30,026 nucleotides of DNA from positions 1-30,026 of the forward strand of contig LWCA01000374.1 in NCBI GenBank assembly GCA_001642005.1. The letters run 5' to 3'. Source of the stretch: Intoshia linei (lineage: Eukaryota > Orthonectida > Rhopaluridae). The translations under genes and the position numbers were made by a program. Under the pieces are notes generated by a model. It searched no databases and was not told the DNA's origin. It was given only the letters and a program-made list of their open reading frames with translations. Below, one piece after another: positions 1 through 9,700 of the stretch. Numbering within the stretch: the first letter of the stretch is position 1; each line of letters opens with the position of its first letter.

Positions 1-2028
1 TATATAAAAATTAATATCTGTGTGTTTGTGTGTGTAACTATGTATTGAAAAAATTGACAGTCGCATGATTTAACAAAACCCAATTTCTAATATCATTTAT
101 TTCAGGACGTGTTTTTATCAATTTTTCAATTTCAGAATTTGAGTCCTTCAGGGTCAAAAACACAATTTCCTTTTTTGTTTAAACAAAACAGTCCAAAATC
201 AACACAAAATTTTAATAAAACATACATTCTGGAACGCGTGTTAAAAGCATTAACATTGTCGTTAATCTCAGCCTCACAAACGCATATCTTTATGTTCAAA
301 ACCCCAAATTACCCTTTTTTTTAAAAATGAAACATGTCCTAAAATTTGTTTAAACGTTAATTCTGGGATAGTTTTTAAAATCATAAACACTATCATAAAT
401 GGAAACCTCAAAAAAATATTTTCACAGTGGAAAACCCACATTAACATTTTTTTTAAATGAAAACAGCCCTAGAATTTAAAAAAAAATTACATATGATACA
501 GTTGTATCCTGGTAAGACAAACAACAAATTTCAATCTAAATAAGTGACGTCTTTACGATCAAAAAAGTACTTTAATGTTCATTTTTTTTCAAAACTATTT
601 TATTTGAAAAAATTTTAAATAATTAATGGTTCTATAATTAAAAAAAAATTATTCTGATAGATCTTATTCCATTTGATATAAATAAAAAATTTCAACTCTA
701 GAAGTCTATAATTTTTCAAACGTTGGACTAATAATGAATACAATAATGAAGTAAAATAATCATCTTACAATTTCAAAAAAAATGCATTCAATATCTACAC
801 ATTTCCACTAAATAAATATGGCTGGAAATCTATATCATTGATTCCTTCGGTTTTTTTTATTGCTACGCAATTTTTGATTCTCAAATTTTCATTTTCAAAA
901 CATTTTGTTTAAAATGTAAATTAAAACTACAACAACGAATTACTAAAAGTAATACAACTTTATTATGATCATCTTTATATTTATTAGTAATAAATTATTA
1001 CAATGCTTTGCAATATCGGTAAAATTCATCTGAAATATGTTTCTAAAGTGCTGATTCCGTTAATTATTATTAATTATTATACATAATTGGTATTTTTAAG
1101 TATTTATTAAATTGGTACTGAATATATATCATCACTAGGGCTACTTTCTATAACCTATAAAAAAACATTTGTAACTTTATTAACCTATAAAAAATTTATA
1201 AACTGTTTTCAGTAAAATTCATGTTTCATCAATTAACAAAAGTGACTATTACGTGGAAAGTCATACAAATAAGACAAAGTATTATTTCATACTTTATTAT
1301 GGTACAATATTAAATATTTCCAAATATTGTCATAAGCAAAATTTTTTTGTTTAGTTAAGAGTTTATTCAACATACTAAAACTTCTCTATACCATTAGATG
1401 TTGATGATCCATTTCTTAATTTACTTTACATTGAAGGAGGCTTAGATTTATATAAAGCCATCATTATATTTGTAATGTCATTGGTTTTCAACCTTTTTTC
1501 TATGTAATAAAGTATTTTGCATGGATCTGGAACAAAATTTAAATTTTATAATGTTTCAAATGCTTTATTAATGTAAATTATAATTAAACACAGTAATTGA
1601 AGTTGGCGAGGAAGTCCTTAGAAAATAATATAATGATGAAGGTTTTGATTGATCAATATCTAACAATTTTGGTTATGTCGTGGTTATTTAAATCTTTTTG
1701 GAGGGTAATTATTTATATTGGCCTGGTCAGGAGATTAATGTATATTATTATGTATGTTTAACGCCTTTGTGACTGTAAAATTTGACTCTTGCGTCAAATC
1801 TATTACATTGATTCACAGAAATGTAGAGTAAAATTAAATGAACACCCTAAGAAATTACAGTATGAAAATGGCTTATCCATGGTAAAGTAAATTTTGGAAC
1901 TTGTTTAAAGGATTAGAAATAGTGAATAGTAGCATTTTTAATAATTGTAAGATGCTATTATTTAATTAAAACTATACCCTCTGCAGAGCTGGGTACTGTT
2001 TGTACAAATTACATATCAATTCAGCTAG
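1..2028 (+). mobile_element. Helitron-like repeat, long degenerate copy (left end not resolved)
   Basis: Non-coding AT-rich sequence matching, block by block, the copy at 27183-28515. Shared blocks include the 'aagtgacg' region near 540, the 'tttttaagtatttattaaat' block near 1095 and the terminal block near 1985-2028. The right end reads GCAGAGCTGGG, then an imperfect hairpin (GTTTGTAC / TTACATAT side) and CTAG at 2025-2028 followed by T, which is the expected 3' end of a Helitron. The left end is at or beyond the window edge. Internally the sequence repeats a loose unit of roughly 100 bp (T-run plus 'aaaacagccctagaattt'-type blocks near 150, 300 and 440). I see no coding potential; a short open frame at 109-324 lies inside the repeat and is not a gene. 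The Helitron assignment rests on end structure only. Confidence 0.55.
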
Positions 2029-2216
2029 TTTTTAATACTTTTTAGCAATAACACATAAATATAACAAAACTTTAAAATGAAAAAATTTTATTTAAATTTA
2101 GAGTCTAAACTAGGACTAATATACACATGAATTTTAAAATTATAATTTACATCTTAGAATCAAAGCTGATTCTAAAAAACAAATGATTTAAGGAGAGTTT
2201 AAGCACAATAATTTGA

Positions 2217-3854
2217 TTAATCAAAATAATCTTCAATATCGATATTTGGATCCAATAAATCCTCACCATAGATTGAAATATCCAATTTATTGAGCATTAA
2301 ATTTTCAATAGTTTCTGCCAGATGAGTATCAGTACCAATAAGAACTGCACCCTGTACAACACCGTGCAAAATGACCAATTTAATAAAACTAGACTCATCT
2401 ATTGACCCTCTAATCATAATCTGAACATTATTGAGGTTTAAATTTTGAGAATTAAACCTTCCTAAAAGAACCAGTCGTTTATCGAATATTGTAGTGACAT
2501 GACAAAACATTTCAAAATGATGAGAAAAGTCTAATTCAAAAGATTCATATAAAGCAGGATTGAGTAACGTCTGGTTAAAATGATACAGCATAGATTTTGC
2601 AGCAACTTGAGCCATACTTTGAGCAGTAGACCATAGTCTAATGTGGACATAATTTTTTGGAATTTGACAATTTTTCCAATCCAGGGACACAACATCACCA
2701 GCGGCAAAAACTTTCGGATGAGAAGTTTGAAAAGATTCATTTACTAGAATGCCACCATCTTTTGAATTTACAGATAATTTTGGTTTTCCTAATTTGGTGT
2801 ATACATAATTGTTATTTGGAACAACGCCGATAGCAATAATTGCCAAATCGGCATAAATAACAGTATCTAAGAGTGTAATTTTCAATCGTTTTGGTTTATC
2901 ATTATCCGATACAAACGTTCCTACGTGTACATTTTGTAAAGTCTCATTGAAAAGTAAATGTAATTTTCTCGATTTATTGGATCCAATCAGTTGTACACCC
3001 TCTGGCCAATTGTCTCCTACTGAACAGTTTTCATATGTATTTTTTTGGAAAACTTGTTCAGTAATAGTTGGAATACATTTAAAAGAAGTGTTTTTTAAAG
3101 GTGTATGTAAATCTTTTTTAATTGTATTGTAAAAATATTCAGATGTTAGCTCATCCAAAAAATTGGCTACCAACACGTCTCTATCTTTATTTATCCAAAC
3201 TATTTCACAATTTTTTATTTTTTCAACCATCATGGCACAAATTGCACCATTTCCAATTAAAACAACGCGTTCACAACTACTTATTCGTTTCTTCAAATTG
3301 TAAATACTGTCAACATCTTTTATGTACACTAAATAATTGTCAATGATTTCTGGATTCGTTCCATCTACTTTTGTTTCCACGTCCAATTTTTTAGGTATTG
3401 AACCAGTGCACAAGCTTAGGTAATTGTAATAAAGTTTATCCACGTTATTTTCATCAGTGGTTAATTTATAATTCTTTACCGTTATAAACTTTTCATTTGG
3501 TTCAATATCGATCAATTTACCAATTTTAACCTCAACTTTCACATTGTTTGTGTTCCAGCCAAAAATTTCTGCCAATTCACTTGCAGTATCGTTCATTTTT
3601 TTTAATTTCCGAAATTCTATATTAAACGTTTTAATATATTTACCATGCAGTATAGTATTTCGTACAAATTTTATCGATGCATTGTTTATAACAAATAAAA
3701 TTCTGAATTTATAAGGTAATTTAGACTCAGGTGAACATTTAGAATTGGATTCACATTTTGTGTCTTCAAACTTTTCGTTTATGGATAAAACTAATTCGTT
3801 TATACATGATACTCCCGCAATTCCATTACCAACTATAATAAAATCATACATCAA
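2217..3854 (-). CDS. PYROXD1: PYROXD1, pyridine nucleotide-disulfide oxidoreductase domain protein 1
   Basis: Intronless 545-residue FAD/NAD(P)H oxidoreductase. The N-terminal dinucleotide fold starts at once (FIIVGNGIAG, residues 5-14). A second nucleotide-binding loop is at 197-205 (VVLIGNGAI), the second FAD contact is FAAGDVVSLDW at 383-393, and the C-terminus is YGEDLLDPNIDIEDYFD, which matches animal PYROXD1 essentially residue for residue. Other family landmarks are MRLW-like IRLWSTAQ at 405-412 and the 'DNWPEGVQLIG' stretch at 281-291. In vertebrates this flavoprotein binds the tRNA ligase complex (RTCB) and, with NAD(P)H, protects its active-site cysteine from oxidation; variants in the human gene cause myopathy. 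The protein is about 45 residues longer than the human one, mostly low-complexity insertions near 30-45 and 160-175. Two Met codons are adjacent at the start. It is divergent from the NUFIP1-like gene, and the 185 bp between them probably hold both promoters. The absence of introns is unusual beside its intron-rich neighbours and could reflect retroposition or intron loss. Confidence 0.95.
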   Translation of the reverse strand: MMYDFIIVGNGIAGVSCINELVLSINEKFEDTKCESNSKCSPESKLPYKFRILFVINNASIKFVRNTILHGKYIKTFNIEFRKLKKMNDTASELAEIFGWNTNNVKVEVKIGKLIDIEPNEKFITVKNYKLTTDENNVDKLYYNYLSLCTGSIPKKLDVETKVDGTNPEIIDNYLVYIKDVDSIYNLKKRISSCERVVLIGNGAICAMMVEKIKNCEIVWINKDRDVLVANFLDELTSEYFYNTIKKDLHTPLKNTSFKCIPTITEQVFQKNTYENCSVGDNWPEGVQLIGSNKSRKLHLLFNETLQNVHVGTFVSDNDKPKRLKITLLDTVIYADLAIIAIGVVPNNNYVYTKLGKPKLSVNSKDGGILVNESFQTSHPKVFAAGDVVSLDWKNCQIPKNYVHIRLWSTAQSMAQVAAKSMLYHFNQTLLNPALYESFELDFSHHFEMFCHVTTIFDKRLVLLGRFNSQNLNLNNVQIMIRGSIDESSFIKLVILHGVVQGAVLIGTDTHLAETIENLMLNKLDISIYGEDLLDPNIDIEDYFD

Positions 3855-4039
3855 AATGTACCTATAATATACATTCTATAAACGTTTTTGCATTGTTGTC
3901 TAAAATGTAGACTTTAGAATAAAATAAATTTCAGTTTATATTAAATTTAAATTAAATTTAAATTAAATTTTTTTAAATAAACTGAAGTTTATTTATAAAG
4001 TTCAAAAGCACAATTATATTACATTATCGATATTTATTA
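3855..4039. promoter_or_regulatory. Shared divergent promoter region with a 9-bp-arm hairpin
   Basis: The 185 bp between the two divergent start codons must contain both 5' UTRs and probably a bidirectional promoter. It holds a direct reiteration of 'aaatttaaatta' (about 3940-3970) and a perfect inverted repeat, taaataaac (3974-3982) / gtttattta (3987-3995), separated by tgaa. I see no clear TATA box, and in DNA this AT-rich a TATA match would mean little. The promoter role is inferred from layout only. Confidence 0.45.
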
Positions 4040-5321
4040 ATGAATAACTATTACGCCAACGATAAAAATGAAAATTTACCACACGATCAATGTTTGAACA
4101 ACAAACCAAATTTTAATAGAAACAATTCTCAAAATAATCATGTAAATGGATATAATACAAATATGAGAGAAATGAATCCTGAATATATGGATTATAAATA
4201 TTCTAATAATTGGAATCAAAATTCCAATTCGCATATTCAAAGAAATGAGTCGAACAATTTAAATTATTCGCGACCACAAAACTTTGAAAATGTTCCAAAC
4301 ATGTACAAAATTCCTCAAAATATGAATTATATGTATCAAAATGACTTTCAATATCAGAATTTCAACACCAATTCTAATTTTAATGAAAATCATAATCCAA
4401 ATGTTAATTTCAATCGATTTCGAAATAATTCATATAGCGGTCCAATTCGATCATATAATCCACACATGTATCAAGATATGCCTAGAACATCAAATTATCA
4501 AAAATACCCTCAATTTGTAATGAGTTTTTATGTATTATTGATTAATATTTTATTTAGAAAACTAAAAAACCGCCAAATTTTTCTTATTCTGAAAAAGAAA
4601 TTAGTGAATGGATTGCTGATAGAAAAAAGTAATTTGTTGGACTTTAATGTATGAGAATATTCTTAAACCCAACCATTTTTACTAAAAATCAAAATTTACA
4701 CATTTTTAAGTGAAAAATCCAGTTTTACCAACCCTAAAAGGAAAAATTTCAGTTTTGCCAACCCTAAGAGGAAAATTTCAGTTTTACCAAGCTTTTTCTG
4801 AATTTTTTCCTTAAAGGTTTGTAAACCTGGAATTTTTATTTTTCCGAATTAGCTAGCTACTGTTACGCAGTTAAAAAATATCCACTGGAAAATTTTTTTT
4901 TCAAAAGTGTAAGTGTAAAATCAGTGACTTAAAATATGTAATTTCAGATTTAATATTAATTTGTATTTTAGAAGATACCCTCGATTACGTGATACTAAAG
5001 AAAAGAAATCGAAATCATTAGAGTAATTTTTATTTTAATATATTTCAGTTGATTTATTAAAAATTTTTAGTGAACCTAAACCTGAGAAACATCCAGATTT
5101 AAAAGAAATGTATGTTGTTTTATTATAAGAATTTATTTATTTACATTTATTTGTTAATCATTATTTACTAGGAAATCAATTAAAGATGCTTTTAAAAAGG
5201 TAAAAACTATAAATTAATACATTTTAAATTTCTATTTTAGAAAAAACGACTAATGCTAAATAAACGTCGCAGAATCGAAAAAACGGGTTATTTTTATTTA
5301 GAAAGTAGTGTAGGGATTTAG
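4040..5321 (+). CDS. NUFIP1: NUFIP1-like protein (short form), six exons
   Basis: Exon model: 4040-4516, 4558-4628, 4972-5022, 5071-5109, 5172-5199 and 5241-5321. The introns are 41, 343, 48, 62 and 41 bp, all GT-AG and phase-consistent, giving 248 residues. Residues 1-159 are Asn/Tyr/Gln-rich low complexity. The conserved part follows: a NUFIP1-type block, SYSEKEISEWIADRKKRYPR, then a Lys-rich tail (residues about 163-200), matching the family pattern 'pEEI-W-eERRK-YPT---iekKkk'. This pattern spans two exon junctions and appears only after splicing, which supports the model. The C-terminus is strongly basic (KKKKRLMLNKRRRIEK). NUFIP1 is a nuclear RNA-binding factor that works with ZNHIT3 and the R2TP chaperone in box C/D snoRNP assembly. 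No C2H2 zinc finger is visible, and the protein is about half the human length. The gene is read divergently from PYROXD1 and ends 20 bp before a Helitron-like element. Exon structure is fairly secure; the NUFIP1 name is probable. Confidence 0.65.
4711..4791. repeat. Tandem 30-bp repeat inside intron 2 of the NUFIP1-like gene
   Basis: There are about 2.7 copies of a 30-bp unit built around 'cagttttaccaaccctaa' (4711-4740, 4741-4770 and partial 4771-4791), with a few mismatches. The repeat lies wholly in the gene's only long intron (343 bp), so it probably explains part of that intron's larger size. Confidence 0.75.
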
Positions 5322-5340
5322 TCAATATTTTATAATTACA

Positions 5341-5755
5341 CTAGCTTGACTGTTATGTACTACGTACAAACATAACCTAGCTCTGCCGAGGGCACATTTT
5401 TATTATACCAAAAAAATAAATTCATGTTGAAAATCTAACTTAAAAATCCACTATTCACTATTATCCATAAACAAGTGGTTCCCAAACTTGTTTCAGGTGG
5501 AACCATCATATGACATTACTAGATTGAAAATCTAACTTAAAAATCCTACTATTCACTATTATCAATTCTTTAAAGGAATTGTTTTTGACCCGTAAGATGT
5601 GAGTTTAGGAGGTTGAAATATATCTTATTATATGCCCCGGAAAAAAACTATAATTGAAATGTGAACTTTATAAAATTCTGAGACTGGTAGTTATTTCAAT
5701 AAAATGGAACACACACACAAACAAATATTGCGGTAGCATATTATATAAGTAAGGA
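5341..5755 (-). mobile_element. Short complete Helitron-like element (415 bp)
   Basis: Read on the minus strand, the element starts TCCTTACTTATATAATATGC directly after a host A (5756) and ends in CTAG (5341-5344) directly before a host T (5340). Just inside the CTAG end is an imperfect hairpin, GTTTGTAC-gta-GTACATAAC. These are textbook non-autonomous Helitron ends: A|TC...hairpin...CTRR|T, with no target duplication. Both ends recur elsewhere: the TC end at 9478 and 23247 (minus), the CTAG end at 2028, 6954 and 28515. There is no coding capacity. It begins 20 bp after the NUFIP1-like stop codon and contains an AATAAA (5415-5420) in that gene's sense, so it probably forms the gene's 3' UTR and may provide its poly(A) signal. 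Confidence 0.65.
5415..5420 (+). terminator. Candidate poly(A) signal AATAAA for the NUFIP1-like gene
   Basis: This is the first exact AATAAA after the stop codon, 94 bp downstream, and it lies inside the Helitron-like element. AATAAA is common in AT-rich DNA, so this is only a candidate. Confidence 0.35.
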
Positions 5756-6279
5756 TTGTTTTATTCACAATTAAAGATCCACGTTTATTTATTTATCATT
5801 CATTCATTTGGTTTTTATTTAGTCAAGAAAAAATTATTAAGTACTTTCTCTAGACGTGTATATCTCTTGAAGGAACAAAACAAAAATAAAAACTTTACAA
5901 TGCTGTCGTGTATCAAATATTTGCTCTATAAAAATATAAACATTTTAGGTAATTATTTTTTTAATAATTTTATATTTATATCTAAGCACCTCAAAAAATT
6001 ATGAATATGGAAGTCAATCGACAGCATATTATTAAAAGGACTTATAATGATTTTGTAATTTTTTTAATTTTTTGTTAAATTGAGTACTTGCTTTTTTAAT
6101 TTTCAGACTTTGATTTTTCGATATTTACATTATACATTTGAACATTTGTAGATATGATTTTATTAAATTTTTTGCATTATAGTTGAAACAATCAAACCAA
6201 GTGGATGAAATTAATATTGTTTTACAGTCGATACGTTATTTAAATAAAATGTATTTAAACAAATAGTAAATATTAAAAT
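5756..6279. other. Intergenic, no gene recognised
   Basis: This is the convergent gap between the Helitron-like element and the 3' end of the roadblock gene. An 82-residue open frame at 5756-6004 (+) is hydrophobic and Lys/Phe/Leu-rich, starts exactly at the element boundary and resembles no family I know. I treat it as chance. Confidence 0.5.
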
Positions 6280-7518
6280 TTATACTACATCTTGTATTGT
6301 TATTATGCTGTGTTCTTTGTCTATAGATTAAATTATTAAGATAATAAATTACTAAGATAAAATTATTTACCTCGCACTACAACCAATTCATTTTTTAGGG
6401 TTCGAATTCTCATTACACGCAAATCGTTTTGTGGGTCTATATCACGAACTGCAGTTCTTGAGATATTCATCAATGATTGCATCTGTGTTCCCAATTGTAC
6501 GGTTGTTGAATTATCCATTGTAGTTCTTATTGCCATCGCTAAAAATTTATTATTAGTCTGGTAAAAAATTGTAACTCTGAGGATACATGGCACGAGTACT
6601 GAAATATATAACATTTTTCATGTGAGCGTGAACATGGTTTTTTAAAAATGGAAAATCTGACTATTGTTCAAAAAAAAAGCTTCTTAAAAGATATTTAGCT
6701 TCCAAATAAAATATTGCAAGTGATGAGTTAATAAAATTTTATTAAACAGTGGGAATGAGTCAAGTTTACAATTATGACATATATTATGGCACGCTTGAAT
6801 TAATTATACAATGTAGACAAAATAATGATAATTTTTATAAAAATAACAAGATTTTAACAATTTTTTATGAGATCAGAATCATTATCAGATCCGCATTCTG
6901 AAGTTTCTTAAAAATATATGATTCATATTGACAACAAAAATCAAATAGATTGACTAGCTTGACTGTTATATACTTTATACAAACAGTCTGTCGAGGGCTG
7001 ATGTTTTTTAATTTTTATTTTAATCGAAATATTTGAAAAATATTGGTTGTTAATATATTAACAATTATTTTTCATCGGGAATGCGTAGATTTCGAGGGTT
7101 GAACTTTTGTATTTATATCAACTGAAATAAGCTTTATCAGAATAATCTTTCTTTTTTTTAAATTTTCGGACCGTTAATTATTTCACATTTTTTGTGTGTT
7201 AACAGGATACAACTGCACCACCCGTAAATTTTTTTAAATTCTAGGGCTGTTTTCATTAAAAAAAAGGGTCATTTGTGGTTTTGGCTCTGAAGATATATTT
7301 TTTTTATATATATGTAGGTCCAGGCTACACGGTCCTGCTTCTCATTTAGAAGTTGAAAAACATAAAATTTCACAAAACGGTTAATAATATAATTAAAATA
7401 ACCGTCAGAATTCATGACAATAAGCCCAATTACTCCTTTATGAGATTGTATTCTTTTTAAAATATTTTCGACGTCACTCTAAAATATTAAACGATAAATT
7501 CTTTAAAAAAATTACCAT
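6280..7518 (-). CDS. DYNLRB1: Dynein light chain roadblock/LC7, four exons
   Basis: Exon model on the minus strand: 7518-7516 (just ATG), 7478-7403, 6538-6371 and 6320-6280. The introns are 37, 864 and 50 bp, and the phases agree. The product is 95 residues; animal DYNLRB proteins are about 96. Exon 2 gives SDVENILKRIQSHKGVIGLI (residues 2-21), the usual first helix and strand. Exon 3 carries IRTTMDNSTTVQ and the near-invariant AVRDIDPQNDL. Exon 4 gives DKEHSIITIQDVV, in place of the usual DK-YLLIVIQ-P. Roadblock dimers bind the dynein intermediate chain and are part of cytoplasmic (and ciliary) dynein cargo attachment. The donor after exon 2 is GTTATT, a weak but valid GT. The 864-bp intron holds a Helitron-like fragment. 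The gene is divergent from Nkx6, with 311 bp between start codons. That four small pieces restore a full-length family member makes the model convincing. Confidence 0.9.
6954..7320 (-). mobile_element. Helitron-like repeat fragment inside the roadblock gene's long intron
   Basis: The CTAG terminus (6954-6957, with a host T on the element's strand) and hairpin region match the elements at 5341 and 28515. The body matches 27420-27790 on the other strand, including the 'ggtggtgcagttgtatcctg' block near 7205-7225 and the 'gatataaatacaaa' block. The TC end is not recognisable, so the copy is 5'-truncated, with a left border at roughly 7310-7330. It lies between two exons of the same strand, so it is transcribed with the gene and spliced out. 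Confidence 0.55.
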
Positions 7519-7829
7519 AATTGTAAAATGTAGTTGTTTATATATATAGTATCTTGGGAATTTATAACAAAACATGCCTAGAGATAAGCATAATCGTATA
7601 TTATTCACTCAAGTAACACGTTATTTAATTGTAAAGCGTTTATTGTTATCCAATTAAATTAAAATAACCACGCCCAAAAGTATTAACGAGTAAAACTTGA
7701 TTAATACATGAATAAATTGAACCAATTTTGATATAATCATGATACATTTAATAAATTTATGATATGCACATTTAATTTATATTTATTTAAATTTAAAAAT
7801 TTCAATTGAGTTAAATTGAAAATCTTGAA
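7519..7829. promoter_or_regulatory. Divergent intergenic region between roadblock and Nkx6
   Basis: These 311 bp separate the two start codons and presumably hold both 5' UTRs and promoters. The sequence is AT-rich, with no motif I can name safely. The regulatory role is inferred from layout alone. Confidence 0.35.
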
Positions 7830-8593
7830 ATGAAGAGTGAATATGAAAAAATTGATTTAAAAAACGATGAAAACTTGAAAAAGAACAACGAACAATTGGA
7901 TCATAGTATTGAAAATATATTAAAAATTAATAGAGAAAAAAATGAAAAATTTCAACTAATGCAATCAAAAATGGCTGCCAATTATTTTGACGGATTAAAT
8001 TTTTTCAATCGAAATGATACATTTTCATCTGAAAATTGTAAAAATTTTTATAAAATTCAACCGAGAAGACCGTCTAGGCCTACATTTTCTAGTCATCAAA
8101 TTTTTTCACTTGAAAAGGCTTTTGAAAAAACTAAATATTTAGCTGGAGCAGAGAGATCTACACTGTCCATTGCTCTAGGAATGTCGGAAAGTCAAGTTAA
8201 GGTAAAATTATTATTTATAAAATCATTTATTTATTACATTTAATTAAACTAAATTCCAATCAAACATGACGTTACTAAACTACTAGCGTTTAATTTCATA
8301 GTTAATTGCAGATAATTAATTTCATGATTGATTAATCAAAGCTGTATTGTTTTATATATTTAAACCAAAGATATATAACACTATTATGACCAACTCGCAT
8401 GTTAATTTTAATGACTTGAGACGTGTTTTTGATACTATATTGTTATTTTGTTTAAAGTCAATTCATGTCAATATGATTATAATTCGTAATTGTTTTTAAT
8501 ATTTTCATTTAATTATTTTATTTATAGATTTGGTATCAAAATCGTCGTACCAAGTGGAGAAAATCTACTATTAAGCAAAATTATAAAAATTAA
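7830..8593 (+). CDS. Nkx6: Nkx6-class homeobox transcription factor, two exons
   Basis: Exons 7830-8201 and 8528-8593 with a 326-bp GT-AG intron in phase 0 give 145 residues. The homeodomain spans residues 79-138: [21 protein letters not shown] then [21 protein letters not shown] | [13 protein letters not shown]. The combination RPTFS-QIF-LEK-FE-TKYLAG-ER, LGM-ESQVK and RRTKWRK is specific to the Nkx6 (HGTX) family. Recognition-helix residues W48, Q50, N51 and R53 are kept, but position 49 is Tyr where Nkx6 proteins have Phe. HSIENIL at residues 25-31 resembles the eh1/TN Groucho-binding motif, with His in place of the first Phe. The intron splits the homeodomain between positions 46 and 47. 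In other animals Nkx6 is a repressor in motor neuron and endocrine cell specification. The protein is far shorter than vertebrate NKX6-1 (about 370 residues): the long low-complexity linkers are gone and the chain ends 7 residues after the homeodomain. Confidence 0.92.
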
Positions 8594-9477
8594 TTAAACT
8601 TCAAGTCTTTCTACATTTCTTTAAAATAAATGTATGTAATGTATAATGTAATATATTATATTAATTAAATGTAATAATTATTAAAATTATGCCCTTGGGT
8701 AAATGTGTTTAGTGTTAATTGTTATTTAAATTTATAATACATTTCGTTCGAATTGTGACAGTTTTATTTGTATGTAAAGATTTTTTAATCCCGAAGGATT
8801 AGATATCACAACTTTTACGGATCAAACTAATTCTTTATACGTTTTTTTTTCACTTGTTTTAACTTTTCAATATATTTCTATAAGCGTGCCGTTTATTTTT
8901 AAAATTTATTGCTTTAATATTTGTTTACCAAAGAGTTTAATCGGATTAATATATAAAATGTATTGTTAATATTACTCTGTAATGTTAATATTAATTACAA
9001 GAAAATACGGAACAAAATAAACAAAGAAATTGATGTAAATATCAAATATTCTTACTCAATATTCAAAACTCATTACATTTGGCTATATAATTTATTCAAA
9101 TTTAAGATTGATATATAATAATAGAATAAAGAGACACTTAGTACGTTTAATATCAAAATATTGAAAAATTTTTAAATTTTAATATTAATTACTTATTGAT
9201 TTTTGATAAACTATTTGTTTAGGTAATATTTCTATGCATAAATTATTTATTTCAAAATAAATGGCTATTCTTACATAATTATTCAAATTAATTCACTATT
9301 TCATTTTGACAAATTGCTTTTATAAGATTTTTAATGAATTTTTATTATATTTTATAACATTTATCTATGGTTTATAAAAAATATTATCTATAAATGACGT
9401 ACAGAAATGTATACAGATTTGTAGATATTGTAGAACGAATATGAAAGATTTAATTTCAAAATTTAAAATACAAAACA
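8594..9477. other. Intergenic, nothing recognised after the Nkx6 3' end
   Basis: Very AT-rich sequence with stops in all frames. I see no long open frame, RNA gene or repeat end until the Helitron-like 5' end at 9478. Confidence 0.5.
8625..8630 (+). terminator. Candidate poly(A) signal AATAAA of the Nkx6 gene
   Basis: An exact AATAAA lies 32 bp after the Nkx6 stop codon, a usual position for a compact 3' UTR. It is weak evidence on its own in AT-rich DNA. Confidence 0.45.
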
Positions 9478-9700
9478 TCCTTACTTATATAATATGCTAT
9501 GCTATATTTGTTTGTGTGTGTTCTACTTTATTTTAATAACTACCAGTCTTAGAATTTTATAAAATCCACATTTCAATAACAGTTTTTTTCCGAGGTGTTA
9601 AAAAAATAAATTGCAACCACAAACTCACATCTTACGGGTCAAAAAGCATAATTGTCCTTTTTTTGAAAATCAAACGATCAACAATAAAATATTACTTTAT
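9478..9700 (+). mobile_element. Helitron-like repeat, 5' part only
   Basis: Starts TCCTTACTTATATAATATGC right after a host A at 9477, identical over these 20 bases to the 5' end of the element at 5755 (minus). It continues through the shared 'ataactaccagtcttagaat' and 'ctcacatcttacgggtcaaa' blocks also seen at 27240-27360. After about 9690 the match is lost and piggyBac-derived sequence begins, so the copy is broken off or interrupted. Confidence 0.6.

Noticed and set aside
2531-3346. Open frames overlapping PYROXD1 (2531-2740 minus; 2947-3132 and 3122-3346 plus)
   Set aside because: They lie inside the well-conserved PYROXD1 coding frame and have no recognisable content.
5756-6004. An 82-residue plus-strand frame
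   Set aside because: Low complexity, starts at a transposon border, has no family resemblance and no splice context.
6363-6614. Reading the roadblock exon as an 83-residue protein starting at 6614
   Set aside because: The N-terminal residues before AIRTTMDN have no roadblock similarity and follow an intron acceptor. The true N-terminal exon is at 7403-7478.
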